From Gallaecimonas pentaromativorans (GTDB lineage: Bacteria; Pseudomonadota; Gammaproteobacteria; Enterobacterales; Gallaecimonadaceae), in NCBI RefSeq assembly GCF_003751625.1, contig NZ_RJUL01000001.1:174253-238252 (forward strand): 64,000 nt of DNA, in the 5' to 3' direction. The position numbers were made by a program, and so were the translations under genes. The notes below the pieces were generated by a model, which saw nothing but the letters and a program-made list of their open reading frames with translations, was not told the DNA's origin and made no database searches. Positions 35,531 through 44,394 of this stretch are shown here, piece after piece; positions within the stretch are counted from its first letter, which is position 1, and the number at the start of each line of letters is the position of its first letter.

Positions 35531-36265
35531 ATGATCCCCACCTGGCTTAATCTGCTGGCTTGGCTGTCATTGCTGCTGGGCCTGCTTAGCGCCATCGCTA
35601 TCCTGATAGACCTGCAAAAACGCCCGCAGCACATGGCCATCATGCATTGGGTATGGCCTCTGTGCGCTTTATTCGGGCACCTGTTGCTGCTGGCCTTTTA
35701 CCTTTGCTACGGGCGCGCCCCCCCCCCGTCACACCACGAACACCACGAACACCACGAACACCACGAACACCAACAGCCTGCGCCCTCCTGGGTGCAGGTT
35801 GCGACCGGTTCGTTGCATTGCGGTAGTGGTTGTACCTTGGGGGATATTGTTGCCGAAACGGCGGTACTGTTCTTTCCGGCCATCGCCACCGCCTTTGGCT
35901 GGAAAACCCTGTTTGCCGAGCCGATTTTTGCGGTGTGGATCCTCGATTTTATCTTTGCCTTCGCAATAGGCATCGTCTTCCAGTACTTCGCCATCAAGCC
36001 CATGGCGCCCGGCCTGTCGGTTGGTGCCGCCCTATCTCAGGCGCTGAAGGCCGACGCTTTATCCTTGTGTGCCTGGCAGTTAGGCATGTATGGCTTTATG
36101 GCCCTGGCCCACTTTTATCTGTTTCCACAGTTACTGGGAACGGCGCTTAAAACCGGCTCGGCCCCTTTTTGGCTGATGATGCAGCTGGCCATGCTCTGCG
36201 GCCTGCTTACAGCTTTCCCGGTCAATCGCTGGCTTATCCAAAAAGGCATTAAAGAAGCGATGTAA
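35531..36265 (+). CDS. DUF4396 membrane protein with His-rich linker
   Basis: 244 residues from ATG 35531 (AAAGGAG five bases upstream). N-terminal helices (LNLLAWLSLLLGLLSAIAIL near residues 6-25 and MHWVWPLCALFGHLLLLAFY near 38-57), then a linker of prolines and four His-His-Glu units near 63-82, then the DUF4396 core: HCGSGCTLGDIVAE near 96-109, ILDFIFAFAIGIVFQYFAIK-type helix near 135-155 and four more helices. The Cys/His text and linker suggest metal binding (inference). The linker is coded by a C10 tract and 9-bp repeats (see separate entry). Function unknown. Confidence 0.85.
   Translation: MIPTWLNLLAWLSLLLGLLSAIAILIDLQKRPQHMAIMHWVWPLCALFGHLLLLAFYLCYGRAPPPSHHEHHEHHEHHEHQQPAPSWVQVATGSLHCGSGCTLGDIVAETAVLFFPAIATAFGWKTLFAEPIFAVWILDFIFAFAIGIVFQYFAIKPMAPGLSVGAALSQALKADALSLCAWQLGMYGFMALAHFYLFPQLLGTALKTGSAPFWLMMQLAMLCGLLTAFPVNRWLIQKGIKEAM
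35718..35770 (+). repeat. C10 homopolymer followed by four 9-bp tandem repeats
   Basis: Ten cytosines at 35718-35727, then CACCACGAA repeated four times at 35732-35767 and a partial fifth unit. Both lie inside the DUF4396 gene. A length change in the C tract would shift the frame; loss or gain of a 9-bp unit would keep it and change the His-His-Glu number. Confidence 0.9.
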
Positions 36266-36292
36266 AAAAGCCGGCTGATGCCGGCTTTTTTC
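36264..36292. terminator. Bidirectional terminator between DUF4396 and aminopeptidase P genes
   Basis: AAAAAAGCCGGC / GCCGGCTTTTTT stem with TGAT loop between convergent genes. Confidence 0.9.
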
Positions 36293-38027
36293 ATAAAGGC
36301 GCGCAGGCGGCTTCGAGCCACTGGCGGCTCTCGCCTTCCAGGCGCGGGCCAATCTTGGCCAACACCTTGGCGTGGTAGTCGTTAAACCAGCCAAGCTCGG
36401 TGTCGCTCAGCAGGCTTTTGTCCACCAGCCGTTTGTCGATGGGGATGTAGGTGAGGTTTTCAAAGCACATCACCTCACGGTCTCCCGGGGCCTCGGCCTT
36501 TTCCACCGTCACCAGGTTCTCAATGCGAATACCAAAGGCGCCGACACGGTAAAAACCCGGTTCGTTGGAAAACACCATACCCGGCAGTATCGGGTAGTTA
36601 TTGGCGGCCTTGCCAATGCGCTGCGGCCCTTCATGGACGCTCAGGCACTGCCCCACCCCATGGCCGGTGCCGTGGTCATAGTCGTAGCCCTCGGCCCAAA
36701 GTGGCGCTCTGGCCAGGTAGTCGAGCTGGTGGCCACAGGTGCCTTTGACAAAGCGGGCCCGGCCAAGGCCGATATGGCCTTTGAGTACCAGGGTGTAGAG
36801 GTGTTTTTGCTCGGCGCTCACCTCACCGATGGCCACGGTACGGGTGACATCGGTGGTGCCCAGGCGATACTGGCCGCCCGAATCCACCAGGTACAGGCCG
36901 TCTTTTGGCAGCTTGGCCGGGGTCCCGTTACGGAAGTTGTAATGGGGCAATGCGGCGTTGGCGCCGGCTGCCGAGATGGTGTCAAAGCTCGGCTCTAAGT
37001 AATCGGCCTGAGCTTTGCGGTAGCTCTCCAACTGCTCGGCCAGGGCGGCTTCATCGGGGCGCTCGCCCTTGGCGACGATGCCGTCCAGCCAGCACAAAAA
37101 CTGGCTGACCGCAGCGCCGTCACGCAGGTGCGTTTCGCGCATGGCGTCAATTTCCACGGCGTTTTTGGCCGCCTTGGGAATAAGCGCCGGATCGGTGCCC
37201 AGCACCACGGTGGCGCCAGCCATATTAAGCTCTTCCACCAAAAACGCCGAGGTCAGGCCCTCGTCCACCAGCACTTTTTGCCCTTTGAGGGCGGCCAGCT
37301 CGGCGCCCAGCATCTCGGGGGCAAAGACTTCCACATCAGAGCCCAGCTCGGCGTCGGCCGGCAGGCGGGCGATATCCACAAATAACTTGAGATGGCCACT
37401 GGCCGACAGCAGGCCGCGCATCAGCATCACCGGCATGCAGGGAATGTCGGCGCCGCGCAGGTTGGTCAGCCAGGCCAGGCTGTCGGGCTGAGCGATAAGG
37501 GCGACATCGGCCTTTTTGGCGATGGTTTTCGCCAGCTCTTGGCGTTTTTGCTGGCAACTTTTGCCGGTCAGCTTGTCGCTCAGGGCAAAGCCCTTGGCCG
37601 ATGGCAGCGCCGGGCGCTCGGGCCAGCAGGCGTCAACCAGGTTGTGGCCATGGACAAACGCAACCCCAGGCGCCCCTTCGCGCCACAGCCGCAGCTGGCG
37701 GGCACTGACACAAAAGCTGTCAAAGCCGACACGGCTGCCTTGGGGCAATTCGGCAAAAAAATCACCAATGGGGGTTTCGTGCAAGTGGTGCACTTGGGTG
37801 CCAGCTGGCACCTGGCTTTGCACCTGCACCGTGTAACGGCCATCTACCCAGATATGCAGACGTTCTTTGGTGACCAGGGCGATACCGGCCGAGCCGGTAA
37901 AACCGGTGACAAAAGCCAGCCGCTCGTTGGCGGCCGGCAGGTATTCACCCAAAAAGGCGTCTTCGTGAGGAATCAGCCAGGCGTCGAGGTCGCCCAGCTT
38001 GCTTTGAATATGTTCAATCACCGACAT
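36291..38027 (-). CDS. Aminopeptidase P family (M24B) Xaa-Pro peptidase
   Basis: 578 residues, the long (XPNPEP1-like) form with two N-terminal creatinase-like domains before the pita-bread domain. Metal ligands visible in the C-terminal domain: Asp in YLVDSGGQY and GTTDVTRT near residues 378-395, His in HGTGHGVG near 458-465, Glu in SNEPGFY near 498-504 and GIRIENL near 511-517. It releases an N-terminal residue before proline. The gene is 9 bp after the metalloprotease, so they form an operon that may degrade peptides stepwise. Confidence 0.93.
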   Translation of the reverse strand: MSVIEHIQSKLGDLDAWLIPHEDAFLGEYLPAANERLAFVTGFTGSAGIALVTKERLHIWVDGRYTVQVQSQVPAGTQVHHLHETPIGDFFAELPQGSRVGFDSFCVSARQLRLWREGAPGVAFVHGHNLVDACWPERPALPSAKGFALSDKLTGKSCQQKRQELAKTIAKKADVALIAQPDSLAWLTNLRGADIPCMPVMLMRGLLSASGHLKLFVDIARLPADAELGSDVEVFAPEMLGAELAALKGQKVLVDEGLTSAFLVEELNMAGATVVLGTDPALIPKAAKNAVEIDAMRETHLRDGAAVSQFLCWLDGIVAKGERPDEAALAEQLESYRKAQADYLEPSFDTISAAGANAALPHYNFRNGTPAKLPKDGLYLVDSGGQYRLGTTDVTRTVAIGEVSAEQKHLYTLVLKGHIGLGRARFVKGTCGHQLDYLARAPLWAEGYDYDHGTGHGVGQCLSVHEGPQRIGKAANNYPILPGMVFSNEPGFYRVGAFGIRIENLVTVEKAEAPGDREVMCFENLTYIPIDKRLVDKSLLSDTELGWFNDYHAKVLAKIGPRLEGESRQWLEAACAPL

Positions 38028-38036
38028 CTTGGCTCC

Positions 38037-40286
38037 TTAAATGGGTGAACCCGGTGGAATGGTGCTCTGCAGTGGCAAGGGGGTTTTGGGGTCGGCCAAA
38101 AAGGCCGCCAGCCATACCCCTGCCTCGCGCTGCTGGCGGCGCCAGGCTTCGTCGCCGCGCCGGCCCTGCAGCCAACTGGCACTTTGGCGCAACTCGCTGC
38201 GGATAAGGGCTGCCGCCGGGGCCGAGAGCTTGGGCAGGCTCTTGGCAAGCTCTGCCAACCCCTGCCAAGCTACCGCACTTTGCACGGCGCTGGCATCGCT
38301 CAGGCGCCAACGATTGAGCACCAGAGTGTTAACGACGCTCAGCATATCAGGGCCCTTGGCCTGCTGATAGACCCGCTCCAGGCGCGCCGGCGCCAGGGCC
38401 GGGGCCAGCACCAGCTGCGCGGCCGCCTCAACGGCGGCTTGCGGGTCAAAATCCTTACCCAGGCGGCTTGGTAGCCATTCAGCTTGGTTTTCAAGGTCTT
38501 GGCCTGAAGGCGGCATGGCGCGGGCCAGGCCCGGCGGCAGCGTCAGCACGTCGTCCGACAACAGGTTATCCAGCGCCTTGAGGGCTTGCTGCTGCATTTG
38601 GGGGCTGACTTCGGTGGTCCCCAGGAAGGCTTCGCCCTGGCGCCCGTATTGATAGCTGACACCACCCAGCAGCCGCGCCACCGCTTCGGCCTGGTAGCGC
38701 TGCAACAGGTACAGCGGGGTGAGCTTGCGTTGCCAGTCGTCGCCGCGCTCGCCGGAGCCAACGGCGTCACGTTCAAAGTGGGCCAGGGCAACTTTGCGCA
38801 CCGCCAGCAACTGCTCAAGAGCTTTGAGCGGATCGGCGCCAAAGTCCCACAGATTGCCGCTTTGCTCGCTGCTGGCAAAGCCCCGGGCGCCCTCGTCGGA
38901 AACATAGGCGCGCTGCTGGTTGTCTTTGATAAGCGCGGCCCGCTCCTTGGCATTGTTGGCGTAGGCGTAGTGCACCAGGTAGTGGTCCCAGCCGCCTAGG
39001 CCAACGCCGTAAGCGTTATCCAGGCTCACCTCATCGCCTTTGAGGTGCACCTGGGGATGGGGGTAATCCATCACCGAAGCGTCTTGCTGGGTACTGGCGG
39101 CAAAGTTGTGGGCAAAGCCCAGGGTATGGCCCACCTCGTGGGCCGCCAGTTGGCGAAGCCGCGCCAGGGCCATGTTAAGGGCCTCTTGATGATGGGCCTT
39201 ACCCACCAGGGCTTCGGCAATGCGAAGGTCCTGGCGCACCCGCAAGGAGCCGAGGCTCACCTGGCCTTTTAAAATTTCCCCGGTGCGCGGGTCCACCACC
39301 GCCGCCCCATAGGACCAGCCACGGGTGGCACGGTGCACCCAGTTGATGACGTTGTAGCGGATATCCATGGGGTCGGCCCCTTCGGGCAGCACCTTGACCT
39401 CAAAATCGATGCCCACTTCCTTGAAGGCCTGGCTCCACCAGCGGGCACCGTCCAAGAGCGCCGAGCGCACCGGCTCGGGGGTGCCGTTATCGAGGTAATA
39501 GATGATGGGGTGCTTGGCATCGGCGCGGTGACGAATTTGGTAGCCCTGTTCTATGGGTTGGTCCAAGGCGGTGGCGTAGTCTTGAAAATCCACGTGGAAG
39601 GAGCCGCTGCGAGGGTGATAGGCCAGGGGCTGATAGCCATCGTCTGGCAAGCGGATAAGGGAGATGCGCTGCACCAGAGTCAGGTGGTTCGGGTCTGGCA
39701 CCGTCCAGCGGATGGCATCGCCGGCAGGTTTGCCGCTGAAGGTGAGGATGCCTTGCAGTTCGGTGTTGTCCACAAAGCTCTTGTTGCTTTGCCAGTCGAT
39801 GGCGGAGAGCTTGCCATCAAACTGGTAACTGCCCTGCCCGGCTTCGGCCACTCGCTCGGCCAGGGCCTGGCGGTCACTCAGTACCAGGCTGGAAAGGTCC
39901 ACATAACCGTCTTTTAGCTCCCCTTGCCAGATAACGGAGCGGGCAAAGGCTTCTTCAACTGAGCGTTTTTCATCGTTAAAGCCGCCACGGGCGCGAAAAT
40001 TGAGGTTGTCGCGAATAAGCTGCACCACCTTGCCCTGGCGGGAGAAATGCACCAGCACCGCTTCGCTGACTTGGTTACGGTCCAGCCCCACTTCGTTGGC
40101 CCCCATGCCCCAAGGCAGGCTGGCATGCAGCAAAAAGGGCTCCTCAAAGCGGGGTTTGACCCACAGTGCGCCGTGGTCCGGGTCGGGGTAGAGGGTATAA
40201 AAGCCCTTTTCGGCCGCCAGACCATCGGTGACGGCGGCAAAGGCGCTCCCGGTCCAGAGCACGGCAAGCAAGGCGATAACGCGCAT
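38037..40286 (-). CDS. Secreted zinc-dependent metalloprotease (DUF5117/DUF4953 type)
   Basis: 749 residues from ATG 40286 (AAGGAG five bases upstream; another ATG at 40322 is unlikely). Signal peptide MRVIALLAVLWTGSAFA. Zinc site HEVGHTLGFAHNF near residues 378-390 gives HExxHxxGxxH, the metzincin form. Earlier DUF5117-like text (DGLAAEKGFYTLYPD) and a long helical C-terminal part. A periplasmic or outer-membrane peptidase; substrate unknown. Followed 9 bp later by the aminopeptidase P gene. Confidence 0.88.
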   Translation of the reverse strand: MRVIALLAVLWTGSAFAAVTDGLAAEKGFYTLYPDPDHGALWVKPRFEEPFLLHASLPWGMGANEVGLDRNQVSEAVLVHFSRQGKVVQLIRDNLNFRARGGFNDEKRSVEEAFARSVIWQGELKDGYVDLSSLVLSDRQALAERVAEAGQGSYQFDGKLSAIDWQSNKSFVDNTELQGILTFSGKPAGDAIRWTVPDPNHLTLVQRISLIRLPDDGYQPLAYHPRSGSFHVDFQDYATALDQPIEQGYQIRHRADAKHPIIYYLDNGTPEPVRSALLDGARWWSQAFKEVGIDFEVKVLPEGADPMDIRYNVINWVHRATRGWSYGAAVVDPRTGEILKGQVSLGSLRVRQDLRIAEALVGKAHHQEALNMALARLRQLAAHEVGHTLGFAHNFAASTQQDASVMDYPHPQVHLKGDEVSLDNAYGVGLGGWDHYLVHYAYANNAKERAALIKDNQQRAYVSDEGARGFASSEQSGNLWDFGADPLKALEQLLAVRKVALAHFERDAVGSGERGDDWQRKLTPLYLLQRYQAEAVARLLGGVSYQYGRQGEAFLGTTEVSPQMQQQALKALDNLLSDDVLTLPPGLARAMPPSGQDLENQAEWLPSRLGKDFDPQAAVEAAAQLVLAPALAPARLERVYQQAKGPDMLSVVNTLVLNRWRLSDASAVQSAVAWQGLAELAKSLPKLSAPAAALIRSELRQSASWLQGRRGDEAWRRQQREAGVWLAAFLADPKTPLPLQSTIPPGSPI

Positions 40287-40433
40287 GGTGACTCCTTGTT
40301 CAATTCTTGTTGGTGTATCCAAACCATTGCGCCCTTTTTAACCGCCCGTTGCAACTCCCTTCAGCTTGAATACCTTGCAACTCGGGTAAGTTGCTGCAAA
40401 ATGGTTGGACCACATAAAAAGGAGCAGCAGAAC

Positions 40434-40988
40434 ATGCGTTTAACTCTTACCGCCGCCTTCACCCTGGCTTTGGCTTTCCCAGCCCTGGCCCACAATATCG
40501 AGCTCAATGCTCCGGTACCCAGCGCCACCGTTACCGACGACGGCGCCGTGACCTATGAGAATAAAAAATTCGGCTATGAGCCCTTCTCCACCGACAGCCT
40601 GACTGGCAAAGTGCGGGTGATCCAGGCCTTTGCCGGACGCACCAGCGCCAAAGAGATCAACGATCCGCTGATCGACGCCATCAAGAAAGGCCACCTGCCC
40701 CAGGACAAATACCAGACCGTTACCATCATCAACGTTGATGACGCCATCTGGGGCACCGGCGCCTTTGTACGCAGCTCCGCCAAAGACGGCAAAAAAGACT
40801 TCCCCTACTCGCAGGTGGTGCTGGACGAAAAAGGCGTTGTGAAAAAAGCCTGGGATCTCGCGCCGAAAAGCTCGGCCATCATCGTGGTGGACCAAGACGG
40901 CAAGGTACGCTTTGTCAAAGACGGCAAACTGAGCGATGACGACATCAAAAACGTGATGGCGCTGCTGCACCAGTTGCTGGGCGCATAA
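40434..40988 (+). CDS. ytfJ: YtfJ family periplasmic protein
   Basis: 184 residues from ATG 40434 (AAGGAG nine bases upstream), the same length as E. coli YtfJ. Signal LTLTAAFTLALAFPALA cut before HNIELN. Thioredoxin-like fold without a catalytic CxxC: VRVIQAFAGRTSAKEIN near residues 54-70, FPYSQVVLDEKG near 122-133, SSAIIVVDQDGKVRFVKDG near 143-161. Periplasmic, function unknown. Terminator follows; convergent with mepK. Confidence 0.92.
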   Translation: MRLTLTAAFTLALAFPALAHNIELNAPVPSATVTDDGAVTYENKKFGYEPFSTDSLTGKVRVIQAFAGRTSAKEINDPLIDAIKKGHLPQDKYQTVTIINVDDAIWGTGAFVRSSAKDGKKDFPYSQVVLDEKGVVKKAWDLAPKSSAIIVVDQDGKVRFVKDGKLSDDDIKNVMALLHQLLGA

Positions 40989-41002
40989 CCGCCCCTGAAC
41001 GC

Positions 41003-41031
41003 AAAAAGACGAGCCAAGGCTCGTCTTTTTT
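41003..41031. terminator. Bidirectional terminator between ytfJ and mepK
   Basis: AAAAAGACGAGCC / GGCTCGTCTTTTTT stem with a two-base loop. Confidence 0.9.
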
Positions 41032-41051
41032 GTGGGCGCTATTGCACCTTT

Positions 41052-41594
41052 TTACCAACGGCGCACCGGGCCGGTATCGATATGGATAAAACCATCCTGG
41101 GGGTAGTAGCCCACGCCGCCAGCTTTCATGGCCAGGGCCGCTTTGTGGGCTTTGGCCAGCTGAATACCGGGCAGGCGAATGTCGATGGCTTTCCCTAAAC
41201 AATGAAAAGACTTGGTGGCCACATGATGGCCGGCCTTTTTCATGGCCGCGTTGGACGCCGGGCTGCGATAACCGGAGATCACTTCGATAGTGCCATCAAA
41301 ACCGAGGTTACCGGTCAAGCGGGTGAGTTGGTCAAAGAGCGCCGGATCCATGTGAGTCACATCGCCGCTGCGGTGATCTTTGAGCACCTCATTGAAGCTT
41401 TGCAGGGTTTCGTTGAGATAAAGGCCGTTTTGCCAATAAATCCCCTGAGCAGTCTGTCCTGTGTGCAAATTAACCATGCTTAATGCACGCTTGTGGCCCA
41501 CACTGGCCATGGCCTTCCCTGGTAGGACACTGGCAGCAGCCAGGGTGCTGACGCCGAATAAAAAACGACGGCGTGAGAGCATTTTGTGCTGCAT
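41052..41594 (-). CDS. mepK: Murein endopeptidase MepK (YcbK, DUF882)
   Basis: 180 residues (E. coli YcbK 182). Twin-arginine type signal: SRRRFLFGVSTLAAASVLPG near residues 7-26. Zinc ligands of the M15-like fold: His and Asp in FHCLGKAIDIRLPG near 134-147 and the late His in HIDTG near 171-175. MepK cuts peptidoglycan cross-links, including the 3-3 type made by L,D-transpeptidases. Shine-Dalgarno GGAGG before ATG 41594. The LdtD-like gene lies 76 bp upstream on the same strand, as ycbB-ycbK in E. coli. Confidence 0.94.
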   Translation of the reverse strand: MQHKMLSRRRFLFGVSTLAAASVLPGKAMASVGHKRALSMVNLHTGQTAQGIYWQNGLYLNETLQSFNEVLKDHRSGDVTHMDPALFDQLTRLTGNLGFDGTIEVISGYRSPASNAAMKKAGHHVATKSFHCLGKAIDIRLPGIQLAKAHKAALAMKAGGVGYYPQDGFIHIDTGPVRRW

Positions 41595-41670
41595 TTCACC
41601 TCCTACAACTGGGTGTTTTAGAGAGTTGCGTTTAAAACAGCCCTCAAACTACCTGCAGCACAAAAAATGA

Positions 41671-42783
41671 TCAATCTTTATGCAGCGCAAATTGTGAGTC
41701 AGGCCCCAGATCAAGCCCGTAGATATCGTCTCTGAAGTGTAAGTGACCACTTGCATCCACCCAGGCAGTCCAATACACCAGTGCCACCGGCAGAGGTTGG
41801 CTGAGGGTGATTTTCTGCCACTGGCCGCTGTCCAGCGCCTGGCGCCAGCCGGGGTGGTCGAACAGCAAACGGTCGGCCAGGGTATAGGCCGCTTCGACCC
41901 GAATGCACCCCGAGCTGTATGCTCTTTTCGCCTGGCGAAACAGCCCCGGCTGGTTGGTGTGGTGCAGGTAAATGGCCTCGTTGTTGGGCAGCACGAATTT
42001 CAAGCGGCCCAGGGCGTTAAAGTCCCCGGCCCGTTGGCGAAGCCGCCAGGTAGGTGGCCAGTGAGCGGGCACTTGCTCCGGCAGCGGCACCACCTGGGTA
42101 GCGCGGCCATAGCCTTCGACAATCTCAATCTGGTGGTCCACCAGCGGTTCAAAGCCCTGGCGGCGCATTTTTGGCAGGTAGTCACGACGAAAAATGCTGT
42201 AAGGCACGTTCCAAAAGGGGTTGAGCTCGATGGCGGTAACTTCGCTTTGCATCAGCGGCGTCGGCCGGGACGGACGCCCCACCACGATGCGTGACTGCAA
42301 GCGCACCTCGTTGCCGGCAAACCAGGTGAGGGTGTAGGCGGGAATGTTGACGATAAGCTGTTCGCTGGCGGGGCTCAGTTGGCGCATCCGCGCCAGGGTG
42401 GCTTGAATTTGGGTCAGCCGCTGGGCCGGGGTGACATTGAGCGCCGCCATGGTGGCCTTGCCCACTACGGCGTCTTCGTTAAGGCCAAGGCGCCCTTGAA
42501 AACGCTTTACCGCCTCGCCAAGGGCGGCGTCAAACTGGTCACGGCCTGGCACGTCTTCGGTGAGATCGCCGCTCAGCACCAGCATTTCGCGCAGTTTGAG
42601 CACCGCATCGCCCTTGTCGCCCAGGCGCAAGGTCGGGCCCTCAAGGTGTGGCCAGTTACCCATCTCGGCCAACAATTGCAGTTGTACTTCGGCCTGTTGC
42701 AGGCCCTGGCGCTGACTGTCTAACCAGTCGGCACGAACAGGGGTCATCAGCAGCCACAGCAATACCAAACAAACGACTCTCAT
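41671..42783 (-). CDS. ldtD: L,D-transpeptidase, short LdtD (YcbB) type
   Basis: 370 residues, against 615 in E. coli LdtD; the N-terminal region is missing. Signal MRVVCLVLLWLLMTPVRA. Peptidoglycan-binding domain (TLRLGDKGDAVLKLREML then FQGRLGLNEDAVVGKATMAAL-like text) near residues 51-110. Catalytic YkuD domain with HHTNQPGLF near 282-290 and SSGCIRVEAA near 299-308, where Cys is the nucleophile. It makes 3-3 cross-links in the periplasm. Start at ATG 42783 has GGAGG-like GGAGGTGCC upstream. The family is clear; the shortened form needs noting. Confidence 0.88.
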   Translation of the reverse strand: MRVVCLVLLWLLMTPVRADWLDSQRQGLQQAEVQLQLLAEMGNWPHLEGPTLRLGDKGDAVLKLREMLVLSGDLTEDVPGRDQFDAALGEAVKRFQGRLGLNEDAVVGKATMAALNVTPAQRLTQIQATLARMRQLSPASEQLIVNIPAYTLTWFAGNEVRLQSRIVVGRPSRPTPLMQSEVTAIELNPFWNVPYSIFRRDYLPKMRRQGFEPLVDHQIEIVEGYGRATQVVPLPEQVPAHWPPTWRLRQRAGDFNALGRLKFVLPNNEAIYLHHTNQPGLFRQAKRAYSSGCIRVEAAYTLADRLLFDHPGWRQALDSGQWQKITLSQPLPVALVYWTAWVDASGHLHFRDDIYGLDLGPDSQFALHKD

Positions 42784-42881
42784 GATCCAGGCACCTCCAT
42801 CCCTAGTATGGTGCCTGGGCTGGCGACAGCCACCGCGAATTGCGCTAGGCTGGCGTCACGCCATTTTCAACATCACCCATC

Positions 42882-43682
42882 ATGGACAAAACACCAGCAG
42901 TGGAACGCATGGGGTACAGCCCCACCGACAGGTTGCGCCAGTTGGCCCAGCAACAAGGGCTGGAAGGGGCACTGAACAGCGATGAAAAGGGTAACCCCCT
43001 GGACAGAGCCAGGCACAGAGCCGCCATCGGTGTGACCCGCCGCCAGAAAAACCTGGAGGCGATCATTCGCCGGGCCTTGGGGCAGTCCGATGACAGCACC
43101 GTGGTAGATGATGTCGATGGCGACTGGTTCTATCACTTCAGCCGCTTGAGCGAGAACATCGGCAGCCCCCGCATGCAGGGCTTGTGGGCCAATATCCTGC
43201 TGCGTGAGCTGGAAAACCCCGGCAGCTTTTCACGGCGCGCCTTGGAGGTGCTGGAAAAGCTCTCGGTCAAGGAAACCGGGCTCTTTGCCAAGGCCGTTAA
43301 CATGGCGCTGCAGGTGGGTCAGGAATACCGGCTGGTGATTGGCATTTACCGGCGCCATACCCTCGGCGGTAGCCAAACCCGGCTGCTGCCCCTGGGCCAG
43401 TTCGGCCTGCCCTACTCGGCGCTGGCCACCTTGATGGAAATTGGCCTGCTGCAAAGCTCGGAGCTGCTGAGTGCCGACCTCAAACTCAGCCCGCTGCACT
43501 TTAACGTTGGTTCCCACAAAGGGGTGCTCAGTGGCGGCCGGCGGAAGGTACACCTGACCTATTACCGTTTCAGCTCGGTAGGGGATGAGCTGGCCCGGCT
43601 GATGTCAGCCGAGCCGGACAACAAGTTTGAAGGGGAGTTTAAGAAGGCTCTGGCAGCAGACGTGCAGCTGCAGTGGCAATAA
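42882..43682 (+). CDS. TIGR03899 family protein
   Basis: 266 residues, no signal or membrane segment. Text such as RQKNLEAIIRRAL near residues 54-66, WFYHFSRLSENIG near 82-94 and MQGLWANILLRELENPGSFSRR-type sequence near 98-119 matches the TIGR03899 proteins of Vibrio, Shewanella and Aeromonas as I remember them; also DUF2806-like. Function unknown. Its last 44 bp overlap the 3' end of cysQ on the other strand. Confidence 0.7.
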   Translation: MDKTPAVERMGYSPTDRLRQLAQQQGLEGALNSDEKGNPLDRARHRAAIGVTRRQKNLEAIIRRALGQSDDSTVVDDVDGDWFYHFSRLSENIGSPRMQGLWANILLRELENPGSFSRRALEVLEKLSVKETGLFAKAVNMALQVGQEYRLVIGIYRRHTLGGSQTRLLPLGQFGLPYSALATLMEIGLLQSSELLSADLKLSPLHFNVGSHKGVLSGGRRKVHLTYYRFSSVGDELARLMSAEPDNKFEGEFKKALAADVQLQWQ

Positions 43683-44394
43683 AGCCGCCGTTTCGCAGGT
43701 TCTCCCGGCGATAGCCCAAAGGCTCGCCGGCCAGAGTCAGCACCAGGCCACCGGCCGCTTCCAAGACCGCCTGAGCCGCTGCCGTATCCCACATCATGGT
43801 GGGGTTAAAGCGCGGATAGAGCTGGGCGCTACCGTCGGCAATGGCGCAGAACTTGAGGCTCGAGCCTCGGCTGAGCAACTCGTGCTCACCCAGTTTTGCC
43901 AGCCAGCCGGCCAGCTCCGGCGCCGGATGGGAGCGAGAGGCCACCACCACCGGCGGCGTGCCATCGGGGTTAACGCTGATGGCGCGCCGCTCCCCGGCCA
44001 CTTCCAGGTAGGCGCCTTTGCCCTTTTCGCCCACATAGAGATGGTCGGTAGCGGGCACGTACACTAGCCCCAGCACCGGCTCGCCGCCGTCAATCAAAGC
44101 CAGGTTGACGGTAAAATCGGGGCGCCCGGCCAAAAACTCCTTGGTGCCGTCCAGAGGGTCCACCAGCCAGAACTTTTGCCAGTGCTGGCGCGCCTCCCAA
44201 GGGGTATGGGCCCCTTCTTCCGACAACACCGGGTAACCGGTTTCACTCAAGGCCAGCATCAGAATGTCATTGGCCGCCTTGTCGGCCAGGGTCACCGGCG
44301 AGCCGTCGGCCTTATCCTCGGCGCCCACCTTGCCCTGGAACGACAGGGCCTTTAGCCCCGCCGCTTTAACCGCATCAATCAGCGCTTGCATCAA
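43639..44394 (-). CDS. cysQ: 3'(2'),5'-bisphosphate nucleotidase CysQ
   Basis: 251 residues (E. coli 246). Inositol-monophosphatase fold: EEGAHTPWEAR near residues 58-68, metal motif WLVDPLDGTKEF near 75-86, and MWDTAAAQAVLEAAGG near 199-214. It hydrolyses PAP (and PAPS), a product of the CysH step. Last gene of the cys operon; its start overlaps cysC by 20 bp. The end overlaps the convergent TIGR03899 gene by 44 bp, with no terminator between. Confidence 0.95.
   Translation of the reverse strand: MMQALIDAVKAAGLKALSFQGKVGAEDKADGSPVTLADKAANDILMLALSETGYPVLSEEGAHTPWEARQHWQKFWLVDPLDGTKEFLAGRPDFTVNLALIDGGEPVLGLVYVPATDHLYVGEKGKGAYLEVAGERRAISVNPDGTPPVVVASRSHPAPELAGWLAKLGEHELLSRGSSLKFCAIADGSAQLYPRFNPTMMWDTAAAQAVLEAAGGLVLTLAGEPLGYRRENLRNGGFIATAAARLLPEPS

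Noticed and set aside
35732-35770. Short tandem repeats considered as a CRISPR or variable-number array
   Set aside because: Units are 9 bp without spacers and in frame in a coding gene.
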